DNA of 5,030 nt from an uncultured Pseudomonadota bacterium (GCA_946478635.1 CAMLCX010000393.1:1-5030), one strand, 5' to 3'. Shown: positions 1 through 4,920, numbered from the stretch's first letter. Notes: a model not told the origin generated them from the sequence alone. Numbers and translations are program-made.

Positions 1-140
1 CGCATATGTCGCTGGCGCGTGGCGTGCCGCAGGATAGCCACGGGAAGCGTGCGGTAAAGGCGCGGTAGAAAGCGGGCTAGGCGTCTTTCGCATTCACTTA
101 TTTCTTCGTCGTATCCAGGATCGTGGCTGGATATTGAAGG
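1..140. other. Left-edge stretch with no supported gene
   Basis: No coding region can be defended here. On the minus strand one frame stays open from just after the TAG that ends the 63-codon gene to the window edge. It would read PGYDEEISECERRLARFLPR and onward, but it has no early ATG, GTG or TTG. A second minus frame with an ATG reads as a proline- and arginine-rich peptide of no recognisable family. Plus-strand frames close within the first 70 bases and could be the tail of a gene entering from the left, which cannot be judged from so little sequence. Confidence 0.4.
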
Positions 141-332
141 CTACTGCCGGTTCTTGGGTTGGGAAGAATCGGAATCCCGGGCATCCATCTTTGCGAGCAG
201 GCGGTTGAGGGCGGCGATCTGGGCGATTATCTTTTTGTCCTTCGTGCCCTGAAACTGGAGCGCCAGCTCGTCCACACGCCACTCGATCTGGGCGCGCGTG
301 AACTTCTTCGGCAGTATGAACTGGATCGGCAT
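141..332 (-). CDS. Small helical protein of unknown function (63 aa)
   Basis: I do not recognise a named family. The protein has a short hydrophobic start (MPIQFILPKKF), then two predicted helices: about residues 12-30 (RAQIEWRVDELALQF) and 35-50 (IIAQIAALNRLLAKM), with regularly spaced Leu/Ile/Ala that could pack as a hairpin or short coiled coil. The tail is polar and disordered-looking (DSDSSQPKNRQ). No signal peptide, membrane segment or metal motif is visible, so a cytosolic role is likely. The ATG at 332 is the natural start because an in-frame TAG lies four codons upstream. Third codon positions are mostly G or C, as in the neighbouring genes, which favours real coding over a chance frame. 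It lies 93 bases downstream of the methyltransferase on the same strand and could share its transcript. A weak TTGACC box lies upstream, with no convincing -10 partner. Confidence 0.55.
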   Translation of the reverse strand: MPIQFILPKKFTRAQIEWRVDELALQFQGTKDKKIIAQIAALNRLLAKMDARDSDSSQPKNRQ

Positions 333-391
333 CGGCGCTGTCTATCCCAGCATCGCACCAAGGGTCAAGGGGAGCGCCGAGGTGCGCGGCA

Positions 392-405
392 GCAGGTCCG
401 CCTGC
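392..405 (-). terminator. Short GC hairpin after the methyltransferase gene
   Basis: GCAGG-TCCG-CCTGC forms a perfect 5-base-pair stem with a 4-base loop, about 20 bases beyond the methyltransferase stop codon. No run of T follows it on the minus strand, so it is not a good intrinsic terminator. It may be an attenuating or processing hairpin, or chance. Confidence 0.2.
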
Positions 406-425
406 GGGGGAGGTCTACTTTGCTG

Positions 426-1418
426 TCAAGTTTTCCTCGCGATCAGGATGGCATTCGGATCAAATGGTAAGGGGCTCGATCGCATTGGCCCTCGGATAAT
501 CGAGAAATCGGTTTGACGCAGCCAGCCGCGAATCTCCTCAAGTGAATAGCAACGTCCATGCGGGGTATGTAAGAGCAGCGCAACGGAAAAAAGCGCTCCC
601 CACTCCGGCGCGGTCCGCTCGCGGCGCATGAAAACATCGCGCAGAATCAATTGTCCGCCCGAGTTCAGACTGCGGTGGAGTTGTCGCAACAAAGACAGGT
701 TTTGAACTACGCTGTGGGCATGCAGGATATTGGAAACAAAGACCGCATCGAATCCTACAGGCAGACTTTCGCGTGTGAAGTCCCGCGCGATAACGCGGAT
801 TCTTTTTGCCAATCCCGCATCTCGCACGCTGCGGCGCGCCAGCGGCGCAATATTCGGATGCTCGACCAGAGTCGCTTGCAGCCGAGGATAGCGACGGCAA
901 AAGGCACAGGTGAAAGTTCCCAGCCCACCGCCGACGTCGAGCAATGTCCTGGCGCCATTCAAGCGCAATTTTTGAACAACGTACGGTGCGATCCGCTGGG
1001 CGTGGAGATGCAAGCCTTGAAGCAAGCGCGCCGATTGGGTGCGGTTCGTGGCAAAGGGCTTTTGCGTTCCGGGTCGCTTTGCTGTGGTTAAAACCGCGGC
1101 CAGTTTACCCCAAGCGTTCCAAGCGTCGTAGGCAGGCAACAGCAGGGCGCGCCCGTCTCCGGTGAGATGACACGCCGCGAAGGCGGTTCTGGAATAGCGC
1201 TCTGCTTGCTTGCGCATCAAACCGACGGTGCTGAGCGCGTTGAGAAAACTCTCCCAGCTATCTTGATCGCCGCCGTAACGAGCGGCGACAACATCCGTTT
1301 TTAATCTGCGATTACCGAACCACCGGAATAGATCGAGATGGGCCGCGGTGAGAAGAATCGCAGCGCGCCAACAACTGCTCTCCTTTTGCAGACGCTCGAT
1401 GCTCCATTTCGCAGCCAT
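426..1418 (-). CDS. SAM-dependent O-methyltransferase, acetylserotonin/plant-type OMT-like
   Basis: This predicted cytosolic enzyme would transfer a methyl group from S-adenosylmethionine, probably to a hydroxyl on a small molecule; the acceptor is unknown. The 330 residues match the usual 330-350 of this family, which also includes carotenoid-pathway CrtF-like enzymes. Residues 1-90 look like the winged-helix dimerisation domain (SCWRAAILLTAAHLDLFRWF at 15-34, then an alpha-helical region ending in TGDGRALLL). The Rossmann methyltransferase domain follows: motif I LLDVGGGLGTF at 159-169, the acidic SAM-ribose residue E186 in VEHPNI, motif-II-like ARDF at 211-214, SNILHAHS at 229-236 where the family has its catalytic-histidine neighbourhood, and SGGQLILRDVF at 253-263. 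The start ATG shares its A with the stop of the upstream glycosyltransferase (TGATG), indicating translational coupling in one operon. A weak GCAGG lies about ten bases before the start. Family assignment is confident; the substrate is not. Confidence 0.88.
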   Translation of the reverse strand: MAAKWSIERLQKESSCWRAAILLTAAHLDLFRWFGNRRLKTDVVAARYGGDQDSWESFLNALSTVGLMRKQAERYSRTAFAACHLTGDGRALLLPAYDAWNAWGKLAAVLTTAKRPGTQKPFATNRTQSARLLQGLHLHAQRIAPYVVQKLRLNGARTLLDVGGGLGTFTCAFCRRYPRLQATLVEHPNIAPLARRSVRDAGLAKRIRVIARDFTRESLPVGFDAVFVSNILHAHSVVQNLSLLRQLHRSLNSGGQLILRDVFMRRERTAPEWGALFSVALLLHTPHGRCYSLEEIRGWLRQTDFSIIRGPMRSSPLPFDPNAILIARKT

Positions 1419-2473
1419 CAGCGCTGTGCCTGCGGCCGCTCCCCGGACGCCGCGATCTTATAAAGCCGCTCGTAGCCATCGACCATCCGCTCGACGGAGA
1501 AATGTTCTTCCACCCAACTCCGGCAGCGAGTGCGATCGAGCGTGCCGATGCGGTCGAGGATATCCACCATCTCGTCCTCGGCCTCAGGTAGATAGCCGGT
1601 CTCGCCGTGCGTGATCAGTTCCGGCATCGAACCCCGCGAATAAGCGATCACCGGAGTACCCGCGGCCATCGCTTCGACCACGACCATGCCGAAGGGTTCG
1701 TCCCACTGCAGTGGAAACAGAAAGCCTTTCGCTCTGCCCATCAGTTGCACGACCTCGTGATAGGGCAGCCGCTCGATGTAGCAAATACGGTTTCCATCGA
1801 TATGCGGTTTGACCTGTTTGAGAAAATACTCCTCGCTCCACGGCAAGTGACTGGTGACATGGCCGACGATCAAGAGTCGCACGCCGGCCTTGTTCGCGAT
1901 GCGGATCGCTTCAGCGATGCCCTTGCCCGGCGTCATGCGGCCCACGATGATGAAAAAATCTTCCGGCTTATCGTTGAAATGGATCTCCGCCGTATCGACG
2001 CCGTTGTAGACTACCGGAATCGACTCATCTCCTAGGAATTCCCTTTGAGCTCGGCTCACACAGACCGGAAAACAGCGTGGGAAGTGGCTTCGATAATATT
2101 CGTGGACCGCCTTTTCGATGTAGCCATAGGTAACCAGGGTCGAGGTCTGGGTAAATTCCGAGAAATAGGGTGCCATGGTCGGCCAGTGGGCATGTACGAG
2201 ATCGAAGCGTTCAGCCTGGCGATAAAGATCGTAGGTGTGGCGTGCTTCAAATTCCTTTTCCAAATAGACGGTCGAGCGAGGATCGTCCTGGCAGGCGACG
2301 GGCAGAACGGATTGAAGTGTGCAATCCACCTGAGAGTCGCCGGACGCAAACAGCTCCACGTCGTGCCCGCGCCGATTAAGCTGCTGACAGAGATTGTAAA
2401 CGATCCGCTCCGTTCCGCCGTAGGTCCTCGGCGGAACCGAAATATAAACGCTCGTGATCTGAGCAATCTTCAT
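1418..2473 (-). CDS. Glycosyltransferase family 4 (GT-B fold)
   Basis: This retaining GT-B glycosyltransferase would move a sugar from a nucleotide-sugar donor to an unidentified acceptor, probably at the cytosolic membrane face. Counting from the ATG at 2473 it has 351 residues, normal for the AviGT4-like subgroup of GT4. The N-terminal acceptor domain opens with MKIAQITSVYISVPPRTYGG and TER (residues 1-23), then the characteristic GHDVELFASGDS (36-47). VYNGVD at 155-160 marks the domain linker. The C-terminal donor domain has GRMTPGKG (178-185, with phosphate-contacting R179 and K184) and the EX7E pair E259/E267 in EPFGMVVVEAMAAGTPVIAY. No signal peptide or membrane helix is seen. The same frame extends to an ATG at 2500, but that adds nine unconserved residues and overlaps the likely promoter, so 2473 is preferred. 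The stop overlaps the methyltransferase start by one base, so both proteins probably act on the same product. Confidence 0.92.
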   Translation of the reverse strand: MKIAQITSVYISVPPRTYGGTERIVYNLCQQLNRRGHDVELFASGDSQVDCTLQSVLPVACQDDPRSTVYLEKEFEARHTYDLYRQAERFDLVHAHWPTMAPYFSEFTQTSTLVTYGYIEKAVHEYYRSHFPRCFPVCVSRAQREFLGDESIPVVYNGVDTAEIHFNDKPEDFFIIVGRMTPGKGIAEAIRIANKAGVRLLIVGHVTSHLPWSEEYFLKQVKPHIDGNRICYIERLPYHEVVQLMGRAKGFLFPLQWDEPFGMVVVEAMAAGTPVIAYSRGSMPELITHGETGYLPEAEDEMVDILDRIGTLDRTRCRSWVEEHFSVERMVDGYERLYKIAASGERPQAQR

Positions 2474-2490
2474 GGTCAACCCACAGAACA

Positions 2491-2499
2491 AGTATAGCA
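2491..2499 (-). promoter_or_regulatory. Extended -10 promoter for the glycosyltransferase operon
   Basis: On the minus strand this reads TGCTATACT, an extended -10 element (TGn followed by TATACT, five of six matches to TATAAT). The best -35 candidate, TTCCGA at 2513-2518 with a 16-base spacer, is weak, as is usual for extended -10 promoters. Transcription would begin near 2484, leaving a leader of only about ten bases before the ATG at 2473. The alternative upstream start codon at 2500 would lie outside the transcript. Confidence 0.45.
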
Positions 2500-2519
2500 C
2501 TGCGCCTGATCATCGGAAC

Positions 2520-2544
2520 ATGGGTCCGTAAACGGGTCACCCAT
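2520..2544. repeat. Imperfect hairpin ATGGGT...ACCCAT
   Basis: ATGGGT (2520-2525) pairs with ACCCAT (2539-2544), and the inner CCG (2526-2528) with CGG (2533-2535) around a TAAA loop. A GTC bulge lies on one side, giving nine base pairs in total. It sits immediately upstream of the glycosyltransferase promoter. It could be an operator, a terminator for transcription from the transposon relic, or an insertion-element end. No T tract follows on either strand. Confidence 0.35.
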
Positions 2545-2579
2545 TAGCCGGTCGATCAAGTAGGCACAAATATTCCCGC

Positions 2580-2601
2580 GGAGAAGAATCTCTTCTTCTC
2601 C
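2580..2601. repeat. Perfect 8-base inverted repeat GGAGAAGA/TCTTCTCC
   Basis: GGAGAAGA (2580-2587) and TCTTCTCC (2594-2601) are exact reverse complements around a six-base loop. The element lies about 30 bases after the stop of the transposase relic on the minus strand. It may terminate transcription from it, although no clean T run follows. Confidence 0.35.
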
Positions 2602-2631
2602 CGTTGTTTCAACTCGTCAGCGTTTGATCGT

Positions 2632-2871
2632 CTAAGTTACGCGCCCCTGTTTTCTTTTTCGGTCGGTGTCGGATTTTGGTCCGCACCAGTCACCCATCAA
2701 GATCAAGGCCGTGGAGTGATCCTGATAATCATCTCCCGCCCCTAGCAACTTACTTGTCCCAGAAAACTGTCGGTACCACGCCGTGTCCAAGGTTATAGGA
2801 TTCACGATCCTGTGGCTCACCGTTTCGAGCGTGTTGTTCGAGTGCAGATCGATCGCTCCGTATAACCTCAT
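2632..2871 (-). pseudogene. IS110-family transposase remnant (N-terminal start only)
   Basis: The 79-codon frame begins MRLYGAIDLHSNN, which matches the opening of many IS110-type (DEDD) transposases, including the first catalytic aspartate in GIDLHS. A strong AAGGAGG (2880-2886) lies eight bases before the ATG, as expected for a once-expressed transposase. After about residue 13 the resemblance ends. The rest (ETVSHRIVNPITLDTAWYRQ onward to GRVT) is not the expected RuvC-like continuation, and the length is roughly a fifth to a quarter of a functional IS110 transposase. The likeliest reading is an internal deletion joining the gene start to unrelated or 3'-flanking sequence. Codon choice differs from the flanking genes, in keeping with foreign origin. 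A small domesticated peptide translated from the retained signal cannot be excluded. Confidence 0.5.
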
Positions 2872-2949
2872 CTCCGTCTCCTCCTTCCGACTGTGAGTTT
2901 AGTTCCATAAACTTACGGCCTACTCGAGGATCCGGCTAGATGATTATCA
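2723..2949. repeat. 12-base inverted repeats bracketing the transposase remnant start
   Basis: TGATAATCATCT at 2723-2734 is the exact reverse complement of AGATGATTATCA at 2938-2949. The arms lie on either side of the IS110-like N-terminus and its Shine-Dalgarno sequence. The match stops abruptly at both ends. It could be a remnant of a small element's termini, or chance; a 12-base match is rare within 600 bases but not within the whole window. IS110 elements normally lack terminal inverted repeats. Confidence 0.3.
2880..2886 (-). promoter_or_regulatory. Strong Shine-Dalgarno sequence of the transposase remnant
   Basis: On the minus strand this is AAGGAGG, eight bases before the ATG at 2871. 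It is a near-perfect ribosome binding site kept in front of a broken gene, and it supports the reading that the 13 conserved codons are a true former gene start. Confidence 0.6.
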
Positions 2950-3032
2950 AGTCCGGTGTTAGATAGTCAGCACTCTTCTTAATTTCTGCGGCCCTTCGGG
3001 AGGTTGCTACAGAAACCAAGCAACTCCAGATC

Positions 3033-3052
3033 TGACCCCGACCGTGACCCCG
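3033..3052. repeat. Direct duplication TGACCCCG-ACCG-TGACCCCG
   Basis: Two identical TGACCCCG octamers lie 12 bases apart, 40 bases beyond the binding-protein stop codon. They are preceded by AGATCTGACCCCG, a sequence style I associate with borders of transposase-linked repetitive units in environmental genomes. It probably marks the outer edge of the mobile-element debris. Confidence 0.4.
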
Positions 3053-3092
3053 TCCTCGCATTCATTGTTCTCCGCAAGCGGTAATGCGGCGC

Positions 3093-4106
3093 CTATTTGG
3101 TTCCGTAGGTCGCTTGCATACGGTTGATGAATCCGCTCTCCTCCAGCCTTCGCACGATCCGGTCGTCAATCAGCTCTTCGACCTTGATGGTTTCCAGTCT
3201 GGGATTGCGCGGCTTTAGCAGGCGTTGCGTGTTGCGCAGGCCGTCAATGGATGGAGTAAGTTTTCTCTCGAGCCCCGTCACCAGATCCTGGTAGCCCTCC
3301 TCCGCGGTCGCTGGGTCACTGATTCGCAGGTGCTGCATGATCGTTTTCAGAACCACCGGCTTGGACTTGGGGCTTAAAATGAACGCCACCGACTCGCTCA
3401 GGCCGCGCAAAACCCCTTCGAGCGCGTCCTGGCGCTCGCGGATAAATGCATTTTTGGCGACGAGGCCGAGGCCGATGGTGGGAATGTTGGCCTGGCTGAA
3501 TTCCGCGAGTATGGTGAAGCCCTTTTGTTTGAGCTTGCGGCTATAGACGCCGTCTAGGGCGGCGGCATCGATGCTTCCCGCTTCGAGCGCCTGCGCTATG
3601 ACCGACTGGTCGCCGATTTGAAGGACATTGATATTGTCGCGCTGGGGATCGAGTCCTAAATGTTCCAGGCCGAGCATGGCGCCCATCCACAGCCCGCCGC
3701 CAAAGGCTTGAATGCCAAATCGTTTGCCGCGCAGATCCTTTATGGTTTTTATCGCCGGCGCCGCCACTAAGTCGTAAGCGACTCTGGCGTTGAGGGCGGC
3801 GACCATCTTGGCGTCGAGCCCGCCGGCAGCCGCGCCCAGTAGAGTGCTTCCCGAGGTCAAGGCGATATTGATTTCGCCGGTGCCCAGACCGCTCACCATG
3901 ATTTGAATCTGGCGCACGAGAATAACCGTCGAGTCGACACCGTATTTGGCGAAGAATTTCTGTTCGTGGCCGATCCACAGCGGCGCGATGCGCGCATTGA
4001 GCGCGCCGTGGGCGAGCACAATCCTGGGCGCGACGGCGGCACCAACCGCGACAGCATAGGTCGACACGCCAAGGATCAAAACGAAAACGGCGATGGGTTT
4101 CAACAT
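3093..4106 (-). CDS. ABC transporter substrate-binding protein, NitT/TauT (NMT1/THI5-like) type
   Basis: This is a predicted periplasmic solute-binding protein that would hand a small ligand to an ABC importer; the ligand is not predictable. Counted from the ATG at 4106 it has 337 residues, normal for the family. Residues 1-24 form a Sec signal peptide (MLKPIAVFVLILGVSTYAVA), with no lipobox cysteine, so the protein is soluble. The NMT1-like fold follows: APLWIGHEQKFFAKYGVD (41-58), GLGTGEINIALTSGSTLLGA (73-92), IKTIKDLRGKRFGIQAFGGG (119-138), LGLDPQRDNINVLQIGDQS (150-168) and ALEAGSIDAAALDG (173-186). The frame runs upstream to 4283, but those 59 residues would bury the signal peptide and cover the likely promoter, so 4106 is preferred. 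GGA lies eight bases before it. No permease or ATPase gene is in the window, so the gene looks orphan here. It is divergent from the YCII-sigma pair. Confidence 0.9.
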   Translation of the reverse strand: MLKPIAVFVLILGVSTYAVAVGAAVAPRIVLAHGALNARIAPLWIGHEQKFFAKYGVDSTVILVRQIQIMVSGLGTGEINIALTSGSTLLGAAAGGLDAKMVAALNARVAYDLVAAPAIKTIKDLRGKRFGIQAFGGGLWMGAMLGLEHLGLDPQRDNINVLQIGDQSVIAQALEAGSIDAAALDGVYSRKLKQKGFTILAEFSQANIPTIGLGLVAKNAFIRERQDALEGVLRGLSESVAFILSPKSKPVVLKTIMQHLRISDPATAEEGYQDLVTGLERKLTPSIDGLRNTQRLLKPRNPRLETIKVEELIDDRIVRRLEESGFINRMQATYGTK

Positions 4107-4129
4107 GTTTAGATTCCAACTCTCCCAAT

Positions 4130-4139
4130 GTTGATCAAC
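4130..4139. repeat. Perfect palindrome GTTGATCAAC in the binding-protein leader
   Basis: A 10-base perfect palindrome lies about 24 bases upstream of the ATG at 4106, inside the predicted 5' untranslated leader. It shares the half-site TTGATC with the 13-base inverted repeat at 4318-4330, so both may be sites for one dimeric regulator. Confidence 0.3.
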
Positions 4140-4179
4140 TGCAAAGCAGGTTATCGTGCCAAGACGCCGGATTTCTCCT

Positions 4180-4191
4180 TGATAGTTATCA
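4180..4191. repeat. Inverted repeat TGATA-GT-TATCA over the -10 box
   Basis: Two five-base arms separated by GT overlap the proposed -10 element of the binding-protein promoter. The element resembles the TTGATC-type palindromes on both sides but is not identical to them. It is a possible operator, with no direct evidence beyond symmetry and position. Confidence 0.25.
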
Positions 4192-4210
4192 GTAAAGCCA
4201 TTGTAGTCAA
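4182..4210 (-). promoter_or_regulatory. Candidate sigma-70 promoter for the substrate-binding protein
   Basis: On the minus strand TTGACT (4205-4210, five of six to TTGACA) is followed after exactly 17 bases by AACTAT (4182-4187, three of six to TATAAT). Transcription would start near 4175 and give a leader of about 70 bases. An inverted repeat, TGATA-GT-TATCA (4180-4191), overlaps the -10 box, a position suited to a repressor. The weak -10 limits confidence. Confidence 0.4.
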
Positions 4211-4317
4211 CATTGAACAAACGGGCGCATCGGGACACTACTTCGAAAAACATCCAGATCCGTGCCGTTGTCCGATGCCGCAATACAATCGACTAAAACG
4301 CCAACTTATGGAATCGC

Positions 4318-4330
4318 TTGATCCGATCAA
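4318..4330. repeat. Perfect inverted repeat TTGATC-C-GATCAA
   Basis: Six-base arms surround a single central C in the middle of the divergent region. This symmetry is typical of sites bound by dimeric helix-turn-helix regulators. The TTGATC half-site recurs in GTTGATCAAC at 4130-4139. No regulator gene is in the window except the sigma factor, which would not bind as a dimer. Confidence 0.35.
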
Positions 4331-4405
4331 AAAATTTACAGCCCCTTTAATTCCACCCGTCAATTTTGCACAATTCCATGGAAAGCCAAAAAAACTCAGC
4401 GGCGA

Positions 4406-4432
4406 TGTCCTGGGCGCGAGCGCTCGTTCGTC
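4406..4432 (+). promoter_or_regulatory. Candidate ECF-type promoter for the YCII-sigma operon
   Basis: TGTCCT (4406-4411) and CGTC (4429-4432) are separated by 17 bases. From memory, ECF42-dependent promoters carry TGTCGA near -35 and CGTC or CGAC near -10, so the -35 box matches four of six and the -10 box matches fully. The -10 box ends 47 bases before the ATG at 4480, giving a leader of about 40 bases. The palindrome CGAGCGCTCG (4417-4426) occupies the spacer. If correct, the sigma factor regulates its own operon. Confidence 0.3.
4417..4426. repeat. Perfect palindrome CGAGCGCTCG
   Basis: This 10-base palindrome lies between the proposed -35 and -10 boxes of the YCII-sigma promoter, a classic repressor position. 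It is GC-only except for one A-T pair in each arm, and could be chance in this composition. Confidence 0.25.
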
Positions 4433-4466
4433 GTATGAATGAAGCTCAACAAAACCGTTAATAATC

Positions 4467-4473
4467 AAGGAGG
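4467..4473 (+). promoter_or_regulatory. Strong Shine-Dalgarno sequence of the YCII gene
   Basis: AAGGAGG lies six bases before the ATG at 4480. It is the best ribosome binding site in the window among intact genes and fixes the start codon. It predicts high translation once the operon is transcribed. Confidence 0.85.
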
Positions 4474-4479
4474 GAAATT

Positions 4480-4893
4480 ATGAGCACACAGACCAAGGCG
4501 GAATACCTGTTGTTGTTCCGCGGCACCGATTGGCACAAGGGCCTGTCACCGGAGGAAATTCAGGAGGTTGTGAAACAAATGTACGCCTGGCTCGACCGCT
4601 TGACCGCGGAAGGCAAGGCCAAGGCCGGCAAACCCCTCTTCCCGGAGGGCAAAGTTGTTTCACAGAAAAAAGGCCGGGTGGTCGCGGACGGCCCGTTTGC
4701 CGAGTCCAAGGAAGCGATCGGCGGCTTTTTCCTGCTCGAAGTGGGCAGCCTCGACGAGGCCGCGGAGATCGCCAAAGATTTCCCCGGCTTGAACTATGGA
4801 GCGACCGTGGAAGTCAGGCCGGTGGCGCCGGCGTGCCCACTGGCGCTGGGCATCGAAGAGAGCGCCGAGGAACGCGCCCGGGCGAGTGCGTAG
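4480..4893 (+). CDS. YCII/DGPF-domain protein linked to an ECF sigma factor
   Basis: This small cytosolic protein of the YCII-related (DGPF) family has no firmly known reaction; the fold is a dimeric alpha-beta (ferredoxin-like) barrel. Its 137 residues are slightly longer than the usual 115-125 because of a charged Glu/Ala/Arg-rich tail after about residue 122. Landmarks are EYLLLFRGTDWHKGLSPEE (8-26), a helix with MYAWLDRLTAEGKA (34-47), the family signature VADGPFAESKEAIGGFFLLE (68-87, with DGPF at 70-73), SLDEAAEIAKDFPGL (90-104), and the closing strand VEVRPVAPACP (110-120). His19 and Asp70 are candidates for the pocket that holds a His-Asp pair in YciI. The strong ribosome binding site fixes the start. 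An ECF sigma gene begins 27 bases downstream, so this is likely the first gene of a sigma-controlled operon, and the protein may be target, partner or sensor of the sigma factor. Family assignment is secure; the role is not. Confidence 0.92.
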   Translation: MSTQTKAEYLLLFRGTDWHKGLSPEEIQEVVKQMYAWLDRLTAEGKAKAGKPLFPEGKVVSQKKGRVVADGPFAESKEAIGGFFLLEVGSLDEAAEIAKDFPGLNYGATVEVRPVAPACPLALGIEESAEERARASA

Positions 4894-4920
4894 CGTTCGC
4901 TGCAAGCAGGCCTGCCCGTG

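Larger units (their letters stand above)
2474..3092. other. Intergenic stretch with transposon debris and short repeats
   Basis: About 620 bases separate the glycosyltransferase start from the end of the binding-protein gene, with no intact gene. The stretch contains the glycosyltransferase promoter, an IS110-like N-terminal relic, and several short inverted and direct repeats listed separately. Composition differs from the neighbours: the relic uses AGG, TTA and ATA codons that are sparse in the flanking genes. The accumulation of broken pieces suggests a repeated insertion site that has since decayed. Confidence 0.5.
4107..4479. other. Divergent regulatory region without a gene
   Basis: This 373-base interval separates the two divergent starts. 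The part from about 4281 to 4400 is clearly AT-richer than the genes. It holds a minus-strand promoter candidate, a plus-strand ECF-type promoter candidate and four short palindromes. Two overlapping open frames (plus 4128-4442, minus 4238-4468) lack recognisable domains or convincing ribosome binding sites and are treated as non-coding. Confidence 0.6.

Noticed and set aside
94..282. 62-codon minus-strand frame overlapping the 63-codon gene
   Set aside because: It is Arg-, Pro- and Gly-rich with no helical pattern. The overlapping 63-codon frame has better codon bias and protein-like composition.
651..1091. 146-codon plus-strand open frame opposite the methyltransferase
   Set aside because: It is antisense to the conserved SAM-binding motif region. 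Its length comes from the complementary codon bias.
1607..2497. Long plus-strand open frames opposite the glycosyltransferase
   Set aside because: They are antisense to a gene with clear GT4 motifs, have no ribosome binding site or domain, and are explained by codon bias on the other strand.
2983..3015. TTTCTG...CAGAAA hairpin with an inner CCTTCGG as a terminator
   Set aside because: The arms are only six bases with a poorly paired interior and no T run, and it does not lie directly after a gene.
3541..4128. 195-codon minus-strand open frame
   Set aside because: It is an alternate frame of the binding-protein gene. The composition is Arg-rich and low in ordered motifs, typical of a GC-rich shadow.
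4107..4283. 59-residue N-terminal extension of the binding protein
   Set aside because: It would place the obvious signal peptide inside the protein, shows no family resemblance, and overlaps the TTGACT promoter candidate.
4128..4442. 104-codon plus-strand open frame in the divergent region
   Set aside because: There is no clear ribosome binding site and no domain or protein-like pattern. It lies over AT-rich sequence with palindromes and promoter candidates.
4238..4468. 76-codon minus-strand open frame in the divergent region
   Set aside because: It overlaps the other unconvincing frame, has no recognisable motifs, and runs antisense through the YCII promoter region.
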